A stretch of 41,082 bases of DNA from Helochares maculicollis. Taxonomy: Eukaryota; Arthropoda; Insecta; Coleoptera; Hydrophilidae. A program made the position numbers and the translations under genes. Of the stretch, positions 30,720-41,082 are shown piece by piece. Below the pieces are notes generated by a model that did no database searches, was not told the origin of the DNA, and worked only from the letters and a program-made list of their open reading frames with translations. The number at the start of each line of letters is the position of its first letter. Position 1 is the first letter of the stretch. Location: contig JAWQRO010000372.1 of assembly GCA_033557835.1 (NCBI GenBank), positions 1 to 41,082 on the forward strand, in the 5' to 3' direction.

Positions 30720-31198
30720 ATTTGTCACAGACAATTTTGTAGTATTTAGAACCCTTGGAAATTTGTACTATTATAAAATAAGTAGTGTTAGTTTGTGAAG
30801 CCTGGTTCATAGATTACAGCAGAAATATTAATATACTGCAATCAACTGGACGTAATGATGCAAAATCTTAAGAAATAGCCTAGGTTGGTCATCAGATCGA
30901 CTCTTATCTACCTGTATCATAACGCTAGACCCCACGCTGAGCAAATTAGTTTGACAAAACTAGAGAAATTGGAGTTTTAGCTCTACATCACCCTCCATAC
31001 TCACTAGACTTAGCTCCCACTCTTTCCGCAATTAGAACTACCGTTCAGAGAAATATTTAAGTCAGACAATACCGCACAATTAGAGTTTCAAGAATTTGGC
31101 TGTAGTTTTTGGTCTGGCCTTAGCAATCAGACGCTTAAACACCACAAGAGTGTGGATAATACGTGTAATTAATATGAGTGCATACTTTGGAGACTAAA
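30720..31198 (+). mobile_element. Mariner remnant E (C-terminal part)
   Basis: Decayed + strand frames read NARPHAEQISLTKLEKLEF (about 30920-30975), from the second catalytic block, with the Asp of HDN lost. They continue with HHPPYSLDLAPT (about 30985-31025) and a C-terminal RVWIIRVINMSAYFGD with a stop at 31196-31198, matching the family's W-K-x-I-x-x-x-GAYF ending. The wording resembles remnant A more than the other copies here. The 5' half is missing or unreadable, and the stop lies just 14 bp from the left end of mariner F. Confidence 0.7.
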
Positions 31199-31212
31199 CT
31201 AACTCCACATAC

Positions 31213-32265
31213 GAGGTGAGTAAATTAAATAATGAGACTGATTTTTTTGCACTTGTTTATTCCAATATACTTACAATCCAACATTGTCTACTTCAAAGTA
31301 ACTGCCTTCTGAAGCCACACAGTGCTGGAGACGTTTCTTCCACTCCTCATAGCACTGGTAGAACTCGGATATTGGAATAGCCTTCAGCTGGTCGATTACA
31401 GCCGTTTGAATCGTTTCCAGTGTCCCAAAACGATGTCCATTGAGGTGATTCTTCAATTTGAGAAAGAGGAAAAAGTCACAAGGACTCAAATCGGGCAAAA
31501 AAGGGGGCTGAGGAGCAACAGGAATGTTCTTACCGGCCCAGAAACGGTTCACTGAAATTGCTGTGTGAGAAGGTGCATTGTCATGATGCAACACCCAATT
31601 TGATTTGATGTTCGGTCTCACACGCATGATTAACCGTTTGGCCTTGAGGCACAAACTCTTTATACGCGATTTCCTAACTATCTAAAAAACAAATCAGCAT
31701 GCTTTTGATCTTTGACATTCTCATTCTTGCTTTTTTGGCCATGGAGATATTGAAGTGCGCCATACCATGGTCTGGCGCTTGGTCTCCGGGTCGTATTCAA
31801 ACACCCAAGACTCATCATCAGTAATGACATGTTCCAGAAAATGGGGATCATTCTCAATCGATTCCAAAAAGTCAATGCACCTTGCCCTCCTGTTGTTCTT
31901 TTGGTCCTGAGAAAGGTTTTCCGGGTCCATTTTGGCGCAGATCTTTTTCATCTCCAATTCATTGGTCAAAATCTGCTGACCGGTGGTGTGATTCAAATTC
32001 AACTCTTCCCCAATCATTCTGACTGTCAAGCAACGATCTGAACGCACAAGGTCCTGGACTCTAACGACAATTTCGGCAGTTTTTGAAACCGAGGGCCTTA
32101 CGCTGCGAGGTTCACCTTCAATTGGCTCTCTCCCTCCTGAAAATGCCTTAAACCACCGAAAATCCTGGGCCCTTGACAAAACACTGTCTTCGTAGGCTTA
32201 TCAAGCTCATATTTGTAAATCTTGAACCACTAGTGTCTTATTTTCTACAAATTTTATGCTTGGTG
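31213..32265 (-). mobile_element. Mariner element F (SETMAR/GVQW-like group), nearly full length
   Basis: The element carries a transposase pseudogene covering nearly the whole protein. The left end, near 31213, has GAGGTGAGTAAATTAAATAA followed by TGAGACTGATTTTTTT, a familiar end for this group. At the right, near 32230-32265, the reverse complement has GTAGAAAATAAGACACTA, only partly matching, so the right limit is approximate. It lies in opposite orientation to remnant E next door. Confidence 0.88.
31271..32179 (-). pseudogene. Mariner F transposase pseudogene
   Basis: The first piece (31721-32179) has SRAQDFRWFKAF, a GEPRSVRPS stretch, LVRSDRCLTVRMIGEELNLN (helix-turn-helix), KKICAKMDPENLSQDQK, and HVITDDESWVFEYDPETKRQ with the first catalytic Asp. 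A frameshift near 31721 and a stop follow within the MLICF region. The second piece (31271-31654) has NWVLHHDNAPSHTAISVNRF, then PPFLPDLSPCDFFLF, and ends with CVASEGSYFEVDN. The second and third catalytic Asp are both present with 34 residues between them (DD34D). A chunk of roughly 20 residues between the two pieces is deleted, and the first 30 or so residues are unreadable. This is a pseudogene, but less decayed than its neighbours. Confidence 0.93.
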
Positions 32266-33034
32266 ACTTAATAGTGAAAAATGTATTTAATTTGTTTGGC
32301 AATTGACTTTATTGGATCGACTTTAAATAAGACAATGGACACAAGCTGGCTGCTTGGAGCATCATCTCAGAGTCAGTCAACAATTAAACAGTCCAGAAGG
32401 TAGTAAAGAAGAACCCATCGTCCAATTTTTCATTTCATGTGGTATCTCACAAGTGCAAAACCATCATTGCTACAAATGGTACATTAATATTAGCTATGGC
32501 AAACAATATAAAAGAAGAAACTACCAACCAGCAAGAAGTCACTAGCATTGTAAGTAGATAAACTAGCCTATGGTATACAAGATTCAATGAGATACGAACA
32601 ACTCTTATCAATTGTACGAACATGAACAAAAATATATATCTGCCAGCCGGTATCGATTGAACACAACCTGGGTCAAGATATAAACACAACCAAATTTTGA
32701 AGATGATTTTAAATGCTGGATCAATATTGGAGGATATGTAAAAAATTACATAAAGAATTGAAGATCGCTGAAGATGTATTGGCTGAAGAGGAAAAACTAC
32801 AATATTGCCATGCATATAGATAGATAGATTTCATTGAACTGTGCAACGTGTTAAAAATGCAAAAAATACCAAACAGCACAAAATCAGTATCAAAAAACAC
32901 ATGATAAAACCTGTGGAGCATAAAAATACAAACAAATTTATATTTTCACGCAACAAAATTGTTTGTACAATGCAGTAGTCAAACTGAAGTCTCACATCCT
33001 CATGTTTTACGTGTCCTTGAGTACATTTAAAATG
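32266..33034. other. Intron 2 sequence, unclassified
   Basis: One + strand frame around 32480-32560 and another around 32735-32820 (KLHKELKIAEDVLAEEEKLQ) look mildly coding-like, yet stops are frequent and no family is recognised. They may be an old retroelement fragment. The 122-codon minus-strand frame at 32447-32815 is hydrophobic and AT-driven, and is not taken as a gene. Confidence 0.35.
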
Positions 33035-33165
33035 TGTTTATTCCTAAATGGATGAGCGAGTTAGGCAAGCAAATCGAGTAAGCGAAGCTTAATTGGTTGC
33101 AATTTGGTCATAATGTGAAAAAAAGTTATAATACGTAATTTTGATTTCTTGGCATGCTGCGAAAT
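33035..33165 (+). repeat. Isolated diverged copy of the satellite core
   Basis: The order TGTTTATTCCTAA, GGATGAGCGAG, AAATCGAGTAAGCGAAGC, then TTTTGATTTCTTGGCATGCT follows that of the 17.4-21.5 kb repeat (TGTTTGTT..., GGGATGAGCGAG, CGAGTAAGCGAAGC, TTTTGATTCTTGATGTGCT). It is a single unit, about 11.5 kb from the array, with an insertion after the CGAAGC part. Confidence 0.65.
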
Positions 33166-36100
33166 ATCTTTGTTTTCCATTAACACTGATCGGTGATCCA
33201 TCCATTGCAAGAGAGGTGAGAAAAATGTACAGTCAGCGATGGAGAATTTTTTGAATAAAACTACTTTTTGCCATGTTTCACTATTAAGACATGTACATTC
33301 ATATTTATGGACCTGATATCAAAAAAGTTACTTTCTGGAATGCACGTCAAACAATTTAGTACCACACAATATTTACTTTTAAATGTCCATCTGTTTCTAA
33401 GTTTTCAATTTTTATTTTAGTTTATCGCCGGGACCTCCGCTTGCAGCTTCGGCGTTTAAAGGATATTTAATCATTAAAGTTTTCAGATTTATTTTCGTTG
33501 CGTGCAGTGAACAAAAGTTAAGAATGAAAGTCTGGGAGCCGCCCACTTCTCTCGATGTATTTATCGGTTGTACACAAAAAGTGGATCGTTTCAGCAAAAT
33601 TGGAGAATCGGCATTTTTGCGATTTAAATTATGCTATCTTAAAATTATCTGCAATGCAAATTGAGGAATATTAATTTTAAAATAATACATGGGAATAGAG
33701 GTGGTGAATTTTAAATGAATCATTATCAAATGTTTCCTGCATATAAAGTATTTTTATTTATTTTTCAAATAATGCAACATAAAATACGAAAATAGCTCCT
33801 GGAAATACGTGAATTTTAACCGGATAGCAAAGGGGGCCATTTTTAAATATCGTAGCAAATTACGACTTAGCAGGTTAGTGCAATTAAAGTACTAGTTTAC
33901 TTGAAATTTTAAACTGGTCAGGTAAAACAGTACTTATGGTAGATTTTCTAGCAAAATATAAACGGCTGATGCTTGACAAACTTGAAATTGGTTGGCAATT
34001 TCTAGCATTATTTTCGGCAGCAATATGCATTAAGCGTCTCCTCTTATGTCAGTTTTAACATGAGTTTCTCGAAACATAAAACCGCAAAAATGTTTATTGC
34101 ACAATGACATTCAGTCACCTGGGTCAGCATGTTGGGGCGTAGTGTGAGATCGTACGAGGAGCTCTTGTCAAGAGACGTTAATAAAAATAATACTTGGGTT
34201 GGCTTGTCTGCGTAGTTTATATGAGAGAAACAGTATGTTCTGGATTCGGAACACTTTCCAGTGGCCATTTGCGCGAAACAGGGACAGAATTATCTCGACA
34301 GACAAAAGAGGGAGACCCACAAAGTAGAAATAATTTCCACTTTGTTTTGAAATAAAATCTTTAGTTTTATTTAAATGATAATTTGAAAATACCTCTTGCT
34401 TGCAAGGAATGCGACAATTCAAATGGACGTCGCATTTATTTTTTCTACGCCATAAACTTCATTTACACGAGAGTTTTGACAACAAGTTCTTGGCTTAAGT
34501 TGGCAATGTTTATCTTCGACATGCTTTTACACTACCCTTTTAGGGCGGTTTTTACCATACATACGTTAAATGATTGTTTTTCCTCGTTTTTGTTTGCAAG
34601 TGGTATTCTTGGAACATTGATGACCATTAAAAAATGACATCTTTAGTACTCCAAAGACTGGACAACCAAATGAGCACACTGCAGATACTAATACAGATGA
34701 GTCTTCGCCGGGAAACTCTGGTGAGAAAATTCCACCAACAATTTCCCACAATGATGGCTCATCCATCAAGAAGTTGTAAAGGACGACTACCAAAATTAAG
34801 CAACATACTATTATGGTAATTCCATAGCATATGACTCATTTCAACACAGCAAAAATAATCCATTAGCAGTGGTTCTAAGACCTACAAGTATCTCTTACCA
34901 ATGAAAAATAATAGAAGAATCACAATCAGCCAAAATGGAATGCGTTGTCACCCTTTTTGAACGTGCTAAATATGGGTGGATGCAACGTACACCAACAGCG
35001 TCCAGCTTGTGTAACTAATTGCGAGGGTCGTGGCAATTAACCGTTATCAATCGTCATGCTAGGCCAGGGTCAAAGCCTCTTTTATAAGAGGATGGAAAGA
35101 GGACAACAAGGCATAATCAGTTCAGCTCTTTAACCGAGGAGATAAGTAAAGCATTAAATTGATGTCAAACATACTACAAGTAAATAATTGAGCAACATTT
35201 TTGTACTAGATTAAGTAGGGAACCTTGGAGAAAATTGTTATAATACATAACACACCAAAGTAAGTGCCTTCTCAGCTATTAATTTATTTTTTTTTATATA
35301 ATGAATGTATCACAACCATGTATTACAGCGGCAGCTGTTCATCTGATCAACAATAAAGAAAAGAAAATCCATTATGTTCTGTCCATAATTAAGCTATTTA
35401 AAAAAACTTGCAACTGCTCTTCAGCTACTTCATTTTTCTGTATAGGTGAACAAACATTATAAATCAATTTCAATCATACCCAGCGCCTACGTTCCCGTCA
35501 GAGCAAGCATCTAAAAAAGCTTCATATCTGCTTTTTCCGATATTATGAAAAAGCCATACATTTTCATATACTAAATTTAATTGAATGCAAAACTAATCCC
35601 TAGTACTTATACATATTTACACGTTACATAAAATACATTTAATTTGGCTAAATGAGAAATGTGAAACAAAGTTAATTTTGAGCATGTAGAATAATCCTAT
35701 GTTATTGTGGCACATATCTGCTGTTATTGCTTACTTATGCTGTTTTATACCATGGCCCGCGGGGGCAGACATAACTCAATTACATATGATCATATTTCTA
35801 CTCATTTATGGGATAATTGAATAATTGTATGGCAAAGGACAAAATAATCAATTAGCTTCTCTTTTATCGTTGACTACAGATTTGGATATATCAACCTGGA
35901 ATGCTTTGATAGTGCTTGATCTTCGTTAAATTAACAGAGCCATTTTTTGGATGCTCGTTTCCCTAAACTGACTAATTGACTGATTCATCAACGGTAAGCC
36001 CAAGCAGCTGACGTGAAGACAGTGACGTTTCTTAGATACCATCGCTTTATAGTGTATGCAACGAACAAAGAAGGAATTTCTGGGACTCTGCTTCTAAGGG

Positions 36101-38429
36101 TATGACAATATGGTTTTAACGAGTCTAAGATTTCAAAAGTTAAAAATGCTGCAAACATGAATATTAGAGTTACAAATTTCGTTCAAAATTAAGAGACCCA
36201 TGTTTAGTAATTTTTTTCTAAAAGGTCGATGAAAGGCTACATTTATTTCTGCTCTTCAGGCACATATCCCAAAAAGCAATGATGCTATTGGTATGAAATC
36301 AATAGTGTTTGCGTTCCTATGAAAGCTGAGAAATACGAGGTGCTTTGTTTTATGAAAATTTACCTCATTATGGAGGGAGGTGGTTCAATAGAGGTACCAG
36401 TATGTCAAACACCGCTTATGCTACTGCTGCAAAAATTGAGATAAAGCCTCTTCGTTAAAATTAAAAAAGCACGTTTTCGCCGTTTTTGAAATGCAATTAA
36501 AAAAGGGGTTAACGGGTGCAAATTGAGATTTTTTATAAAAGTGTTTATCATTTATAAGTCGCTGATTGCAGACACGAGAAATTTGGCATGTAGATACGTC
36601 TTTAAGAATTAAATTTAAAAGCAGTCTAGTTACCTCGTGAATTTTGATCAGAACGAAAGAGAGTTGGTCAGTCGATAAACCGCAAACTTATCAGCGATTA
36701 TATCAATCGGAAAGAGCATCTATAAGGTTTCGTAGTGCGCTTTGCTCATGAGAGGCCACCACTAAACAGAGCCTTCGTGAGATAAAATCGGACATCCAAA
36801 AGAAGGAGACGATTCAGCTCTCCAACCAAATTTTTATCCGTTTCAATCATAATCCGCGTTCATCCAGATATTAGTATACATACAAGTCGTAGCTGTAGGA
36901 AAGTAAAAAGCTCTTTATACTATTTGTTTTATGGCGAAACTAATTATAAATTCTAGCATCTAATCTCTTCTCCGGTGGCAGCTAAAATGTAAATGAGCAG
37001 AATCAGCAGTGCAAATGGAATTTTTGTAGTATATGATTTCTCCAACGGCTGGACCAAGGCAAGATCGCGATTACATCTCAAGCTTTCAAGAGCAACAGAA
37101 ATTGATTGACACGTGAAAATTAAAACCGTAGGTTTTCTATAACAAGGAGAGTTGTAACTGTCCAAAAATTGTCATTATTTGACAAAATTCTCTCATTAGC
37201 GAACTGCTTCTCAGGATTAAGCAACAAATCGAGTAGATTTGTCTAGGTTAATTTTCTTTAAAAATAAAAAGTCCTACCTAATACTCCCGTGCAAAAGAAG
37301 AATGGAATAGAAATTAGTACATGTGATGGATCAAAAGCAAGATAGGCGCGTGCCCTCGTGGATTATCAGTGCCAAATTATTGGAGGATGCGGAATGAACA
37401 CATAAAAGACAAAGTGTCTAGACTAAATTTCCACAAGAGTGTTAAAATTTATTGGGAATTCTGAATATGTTTTCCAACCGTATCTCCATATTTTGTCGAT
37501 TATATTGTGGGACTTCGGATTTTTCGTTGACATCTAGTCAACGGTTAGTCGTAGTAAAAAACGCTCGCTAGCAAAATAAATTCAGCTGAAATTTTCAATA
37601 AATTTAATCCTGTACGTTTTATCTGTATATCTAACGGCTCAAGAGATTTTCGCGATTAAACATCAGCTTGCTTTTTGAAACAAGTTCGCATATATCTGTT
37701 GTAGCCTAAATATTTAAATGTATATTTATAAATAATTATAAAGTATAGTTATAGGAATTTAATCAAGTCAATTTTTTCTTTTAATTTGAAGTATTTTTTA
37801 AACTTCACCTTGGAAACAGGCATAAATCAACACCAAATAGATTGTCAAGTAGCGAGCGAACGAAATTCGAGTCGAAAATGAAACATTCAAAGTATCACTC
37901 GCGGATTTATCTAAAATTGCTTGTTTTCATTCCAGGCTGAGCTTATATGAAACATTCAAAATTAAAAGCGGAACTTCCTGTGGTTCTATATATCTCAAAA
38001 GTGGATTCCAGCCATAACCCATATATTTAAATATAATTGCGAAAACTAAGTACAAATAAAACAAGAATGCTGCAAACAAACCCCGAAATCTCAGTTTTGC
38101 AAAAGCATTCCTAATATTTAATTTCGTAGCACAGGTAAACATTAATTCGGAATAGATTTTTAAGGGGCCGTGATCTTTGCGATTATGTGTGCATAGCAGC
38201 GGTGGGGTTGCACGTCGGAGGTTCCCATTAATTAAAAATTCTTTTTGTATTATTAAAGGGAGTCGGAAAGAGAATACCTAATTAACAACTCGTAAATTTC
38301 ATTTTAAAGCGAGATTCGAACGTTTCACCACGTGTCTACTTCAAAAGCCGTCCCATTCTGAATAAATAATTTCTTGTTTAACTAGCCCTATTCCACTGTT
38401 TATTTACCTAAAAATTTACTTATTACGGA
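33166..38429. other. Long AT-rich intron 2 sequence, no gene recognised
   Basis: Nothing firmly classified. A coding-like stop-free stretch lies at 34624-34779 (see findings). A GAGCGAAC-like string at 37850-37862 may be a trace of the satellite core. Open frames of up to 84 codons on both strands show no domains. Confidence 0.45.
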
Positions 38430-38640
38430 AGAGGAGCCACAATAAACCTTCTTTTCTTCTGCTCCTCGTTTCTTTTCTCTTCAGCTCTCCCTGCCTTCGT
38501 CGTCCTTCACTGTATACTTCATCCTTCACATGCCCCCGGCACCCCGCCTTTTCCCATCGTCTCTTTTTCATCCCCATCGTTTTATATTTTCCTCATCGCC
38601 TCTTCCTTCCTCTCGAACTTGTTACGTCAGCCCGCCGGAA
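38430..38640 (+). other. Pyrimidine-rich tract
   Basis: About 200 bases in which the + (transcribed-sense) strand is strongly biased to C and T, with repeated CTTC, CCTTC and TCTTTT strings. Such tracts can bind polypyrimidine-tract or U-rich-binding proteins in the pre-mRNA. No exon with coding sense follows it, though the 65-codon frame at 38530-38727 crosses it. Confidence 0.5.
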
Positions 38641-40650
38641 GACTTAGTAGTCTTTGTAAATATTGGAATCGAAATTTGCATGTCTGATGGAATAGAAATG
38701 AAGCAAAATTTGAAAATTTCTGTTTGAATATGCAACAATCAGGCCGGTATAAATTGTATTTGTAGCAATTAATTAATACTTGCGTCCGCTTACCGTGAAC
38801 TATTGCGGATTATCGTGATTAATACGTTTCGATATATTTTATAATAAACTAATGAGTTCCGTCGCGTGGAAAATCAGAACTAGGAAAATATAAACTCATT
38901 GCTTACGTTTCGCAATGCGAATTTCATATTGTGCCTTTATGAAACATATTCATTATAAAGTTGGAGCCCTAAGGCGTAAACTTTATTTAAACATACCTAA
39001 TGGAAATGTAAAAACAGATCAAAGCGCTTCCTGAAAAAGCATACAGTAATGTTTCAGCCATAATTAAATATCAACGTTTTTATTTTTGTTTACTAGTGTA
39101 GATTTGTGAGATCCGCAGTTTAGTCACTGGATAAAAAACGACCAGGTTGAAATATTTTAATTTCCCTCTATTATGTGAAAGGTCACTCAGGAAGGCGCAT
39201 CAGTTTAGTGTTAGCAAGATGAGGGTGGGACTGAAAGCCTCGTAGGTGATGACTTTATTCGTTAGCTTGTGACGAGTGGCTCTTAGCGGTGAGCACGAGG
39301 GAAAGGCTGCGTTTAGTTAAGAAAATGCAATCCAGTTTTTGGAAAAAAAATCCTATCCTGATGTTACCGCTTTATCCTATCCGTTATCTGCATGTGTAAA
39401 TGCAACTACTTTAAATAGAGTGAAATTAAAAATGTTAAGCTTAATTCAGCCCACAGCAAAAAATTTGGCAATTATATTTTGCGACCTTATTTGGCGGCTT
39501 TGTACGTGTACGTATATCGCAATTAGAAAAGAAAATGTAATTACTTCTGCGGAATTTACCCCAACTTGAATTGTTAATTAAAAATGATCGTAACCCGGTT
39601 ATTGTAATTTTGTTTCAGTATGATCTTCACGTCCTATTTCATTAATATAATAACTTTGCATTTCATTAAGGGTCGACATTTTTTCAGGGCGATGAGAATT
39701 TTTGCAGTCTCACGTTAATAATTTACGCGGTGAAGATGCAAAAGCATAAAAGTGGTTAGTTTAAGATTACATTGTAAAAATTCCGTATTATTAAATAATA
39801 ACGTGATTAGCTGCTAATGAGAATAGAAGCACGAGAGATTTGAAGTACATATCAGTTCGGTATATTGCAAGACGTGAGGCTAAGACAAATCCCGGGAAGT
39901 TTTTGGGCGAGCTTCCCAGCGCTTGAATAGTAATATGAAATCAATAGATTTCCAGTTTCATTACTTTAGTTCAAGTAATCAGTTTAAAAAATGAGGAACC
40001 CTGACTGGCGAAGGATTGAATCGCAACCCTTCAGCACCAAATGATATATAATAGTTTTACATAGCTACGGCTCACGAGCTGCAGATTTTGTTTGAGATGA
40101 AATATTTAATTTTTGTGTGAAACTACAGAATATCAAGCGACTTTTTGTAGCACTACTGGAGCAAATTGATATGTCATAAATATGCTACGCACGCGTTTCC
40201 AAGTGTATTCACTTTATAAAAGTATCTTTTGTTCAGATACTGTTGCAGTAGATCTCTTTTGTTTACAAACTACTTTTGTATATAAATGTAATATAAAATT
40301 AAATAAAAACAAAAATAAGTCATTAATATAAGTTAATTAATTAATATCTTAGCACTAGTCCAATTCGTTGGAAAATGCATTTTATCCCCAAGCACTGATC
40401 GCTACATGCTGGAAACTCGATTGATGACTGCACGAAAAGCAAGTTTAACTGAATACAGGCTTGTCAAGATTCAGAAACCATAAAAAATATACCCTGATCT
40501 ATAGTAATATCTTAGTAATTAGAGCAGAAATCGAAGCACCGGCAAGAATTTGAAAATATTTTACCTGAGGTATTTGCTTTACACTCGATGGTGATAAACA
40601 GCGGCCAATTAAAAATTTCTGCATTGCTACAGCACTAAATATCTCTATTA
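38641..40650. other. AT-rich intron 2 sequence, nothing recognised
   Basis: No transposon motif, RNA gene or exon with RRM similarity was seen. Confidence 0.5.
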
Positions 40651-41082
40651 GGGGGACCGGAAAGTAATATCGTTTCTGTGCATGTCGATATTCAATTGTC
40701 ATTTGGTAGCTCATTACGTACTTGGAAGGCGTGCCAAAGAGATTTTGAGGATATTGTATAATATTTGCTTCTGAATAATTAAGCACTAGACTTTTTTTGC
40801 AATTTGGGGTGAAATGGCCAGCCAAATCCCAGAAGAGCATATCTGACATTGTATGCTTTTTGAGTTTCGCAAAGCTAATACCGCAATTGCTGCGACTTAA
40901 AACATTTGGGATGTTTATCCAAGCGCATTGGACTTCCGAAAATGCCAAAGATGGTTCTCCAAGTTCAGATCAGGCAATTTTGATCTCTCGGACGCCTGCC
41001 CATCGATCAGGAAGACCAAAAACATTAGATAACGACGTGCTAAGGGCAAAAGTGGAAGCAAATCCATGTCAAACAATTGAGG
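40651..41082 (+). mobile_element. 5' part of a mellifera-type mariner (G), cut by the window end
   Basis: TA at 40649-40650 is followed by GGGGGACCGGAAAGTAATAT, a mellifera-type terminal repeat. The transposase starts on the + strand: HCMLFEFRKANTAIAAT (about 40845-40895), WDVYPSALDFRKCQRWFSKF (about 40908-40967), then FRSGNFDLSDA. A frameshift near 40990-41010 leads to SGRPKTLDNDVLRAKVEANP, and CQTIE at the window edge. There are also at least two in-frame stops, one after EEHI and one before NIW. It belongs to the same broad group as remnant C. The remaining 0.9 kb or so lies outside the window. Confidence 0.9.

Noticed and set aside
31829..32041. Plus-strand frame of 70 codons
   Set aside because: Shadow of the mariner F transposase on the other strand.
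34780..34970. Possible Copia-type polymerase start (GRLPKLSN-like, then SISYQ-like residues)
   Set aside because: Only scattered residues fit, across frame changes; no conserved block follows.
40499..40948. 149-codon minus-strand frame, the longest but one in the window
   Set aside because: Its second half is antisense to the clear mariner G transposase and terminal repeat; the translation has no known domain.
16301..41082. Third exon with the RNP1 half of RRM2
   Set aside because: No KGYGFVSF-like or WLGSR-like translation was seen; the exon is probably outside the window. A missed short exon cannot be excluded by eye.

Overview
The window looks like AT-rich nuclear DNA of an insect. Evidence: a split RNA-binding-protein gene with canonical GT-AG introns, very long introns, many decayed mariner elements of several subfamilies, two LINE fragments and satellite-like tandem arrays. 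Nothing bacterial or viral was seen. The order is not fixed by the sequence; a beetle is only a guess.

One host gene is supported, on the + strand: a TIA-1/TIAR-family RRM protein, related to Drosophila Rox8 and closest in layout to the CG34354/trv type (from memory). A GC-rich 5' region (about 740-1470) leads to the first coding exon (1471-1597, 42 codons plus one base). The next exon (16213-16300) encodes the first half of an RRM2-type domain and matches the first in splice phase. The following exon, with the RNP1 motif, was not found, so intron 2 probably runs past the window end. Intron 1 is 14.6 kb and intron 2 exceeds 24.7 kb; nearly everything else lies inside them.

Intron 1 holds three different mariner remnants in a row (3.39-6.80 kb; the middle one has both terminal repeats), an unassigned AT-rich stretch (6.8-12.2 kb), a fourth mariner (12.2-13.4 kb, - strand) abutting an RTE/BovB-type LINE fragment, and a GC-richer unique segment before exon 2.

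Intron 2 opens with a Jockey-like LINE endonuclease fragment (16.86-17.29 kb). Next come a degenerate repeat field (17.44-19.9 kb) and a homogenised array of eight units of about 210 bp (19.9-21.54 kb). Each unit carries a GAGCGAGC-rich core with mirror symmetry. A faint mariner remnant (21.84-22.27 kb) follows, then unique sequence with a few exon-like segments. Four tandem copies of a 428-bp unit (24.735-26.45 kb) each keep a 62-64-codon frame open on the - strand. Further on are a GC-rich island, a possible solo LTR, a pair of convergent mariner remnants (30.72-32.27 kb), a lone distant copy of the satellite core (33 kb), long unassigned AT-rich sequence, a pyrimidine-rich tract (38.43-38.64 kb), and the start of a mellifera-type mariner cut by the window end (40.651 kb onward).

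All transposase copies whose frames could be read are broken. The most unusual features are the mirror-symmetric satellite with its longer precursor and scattered copies, the 428-bp array with conserved open frames, and several phase-testable cryptic exon candidates. Family calls come from reading motifs by eye; no searches were run.
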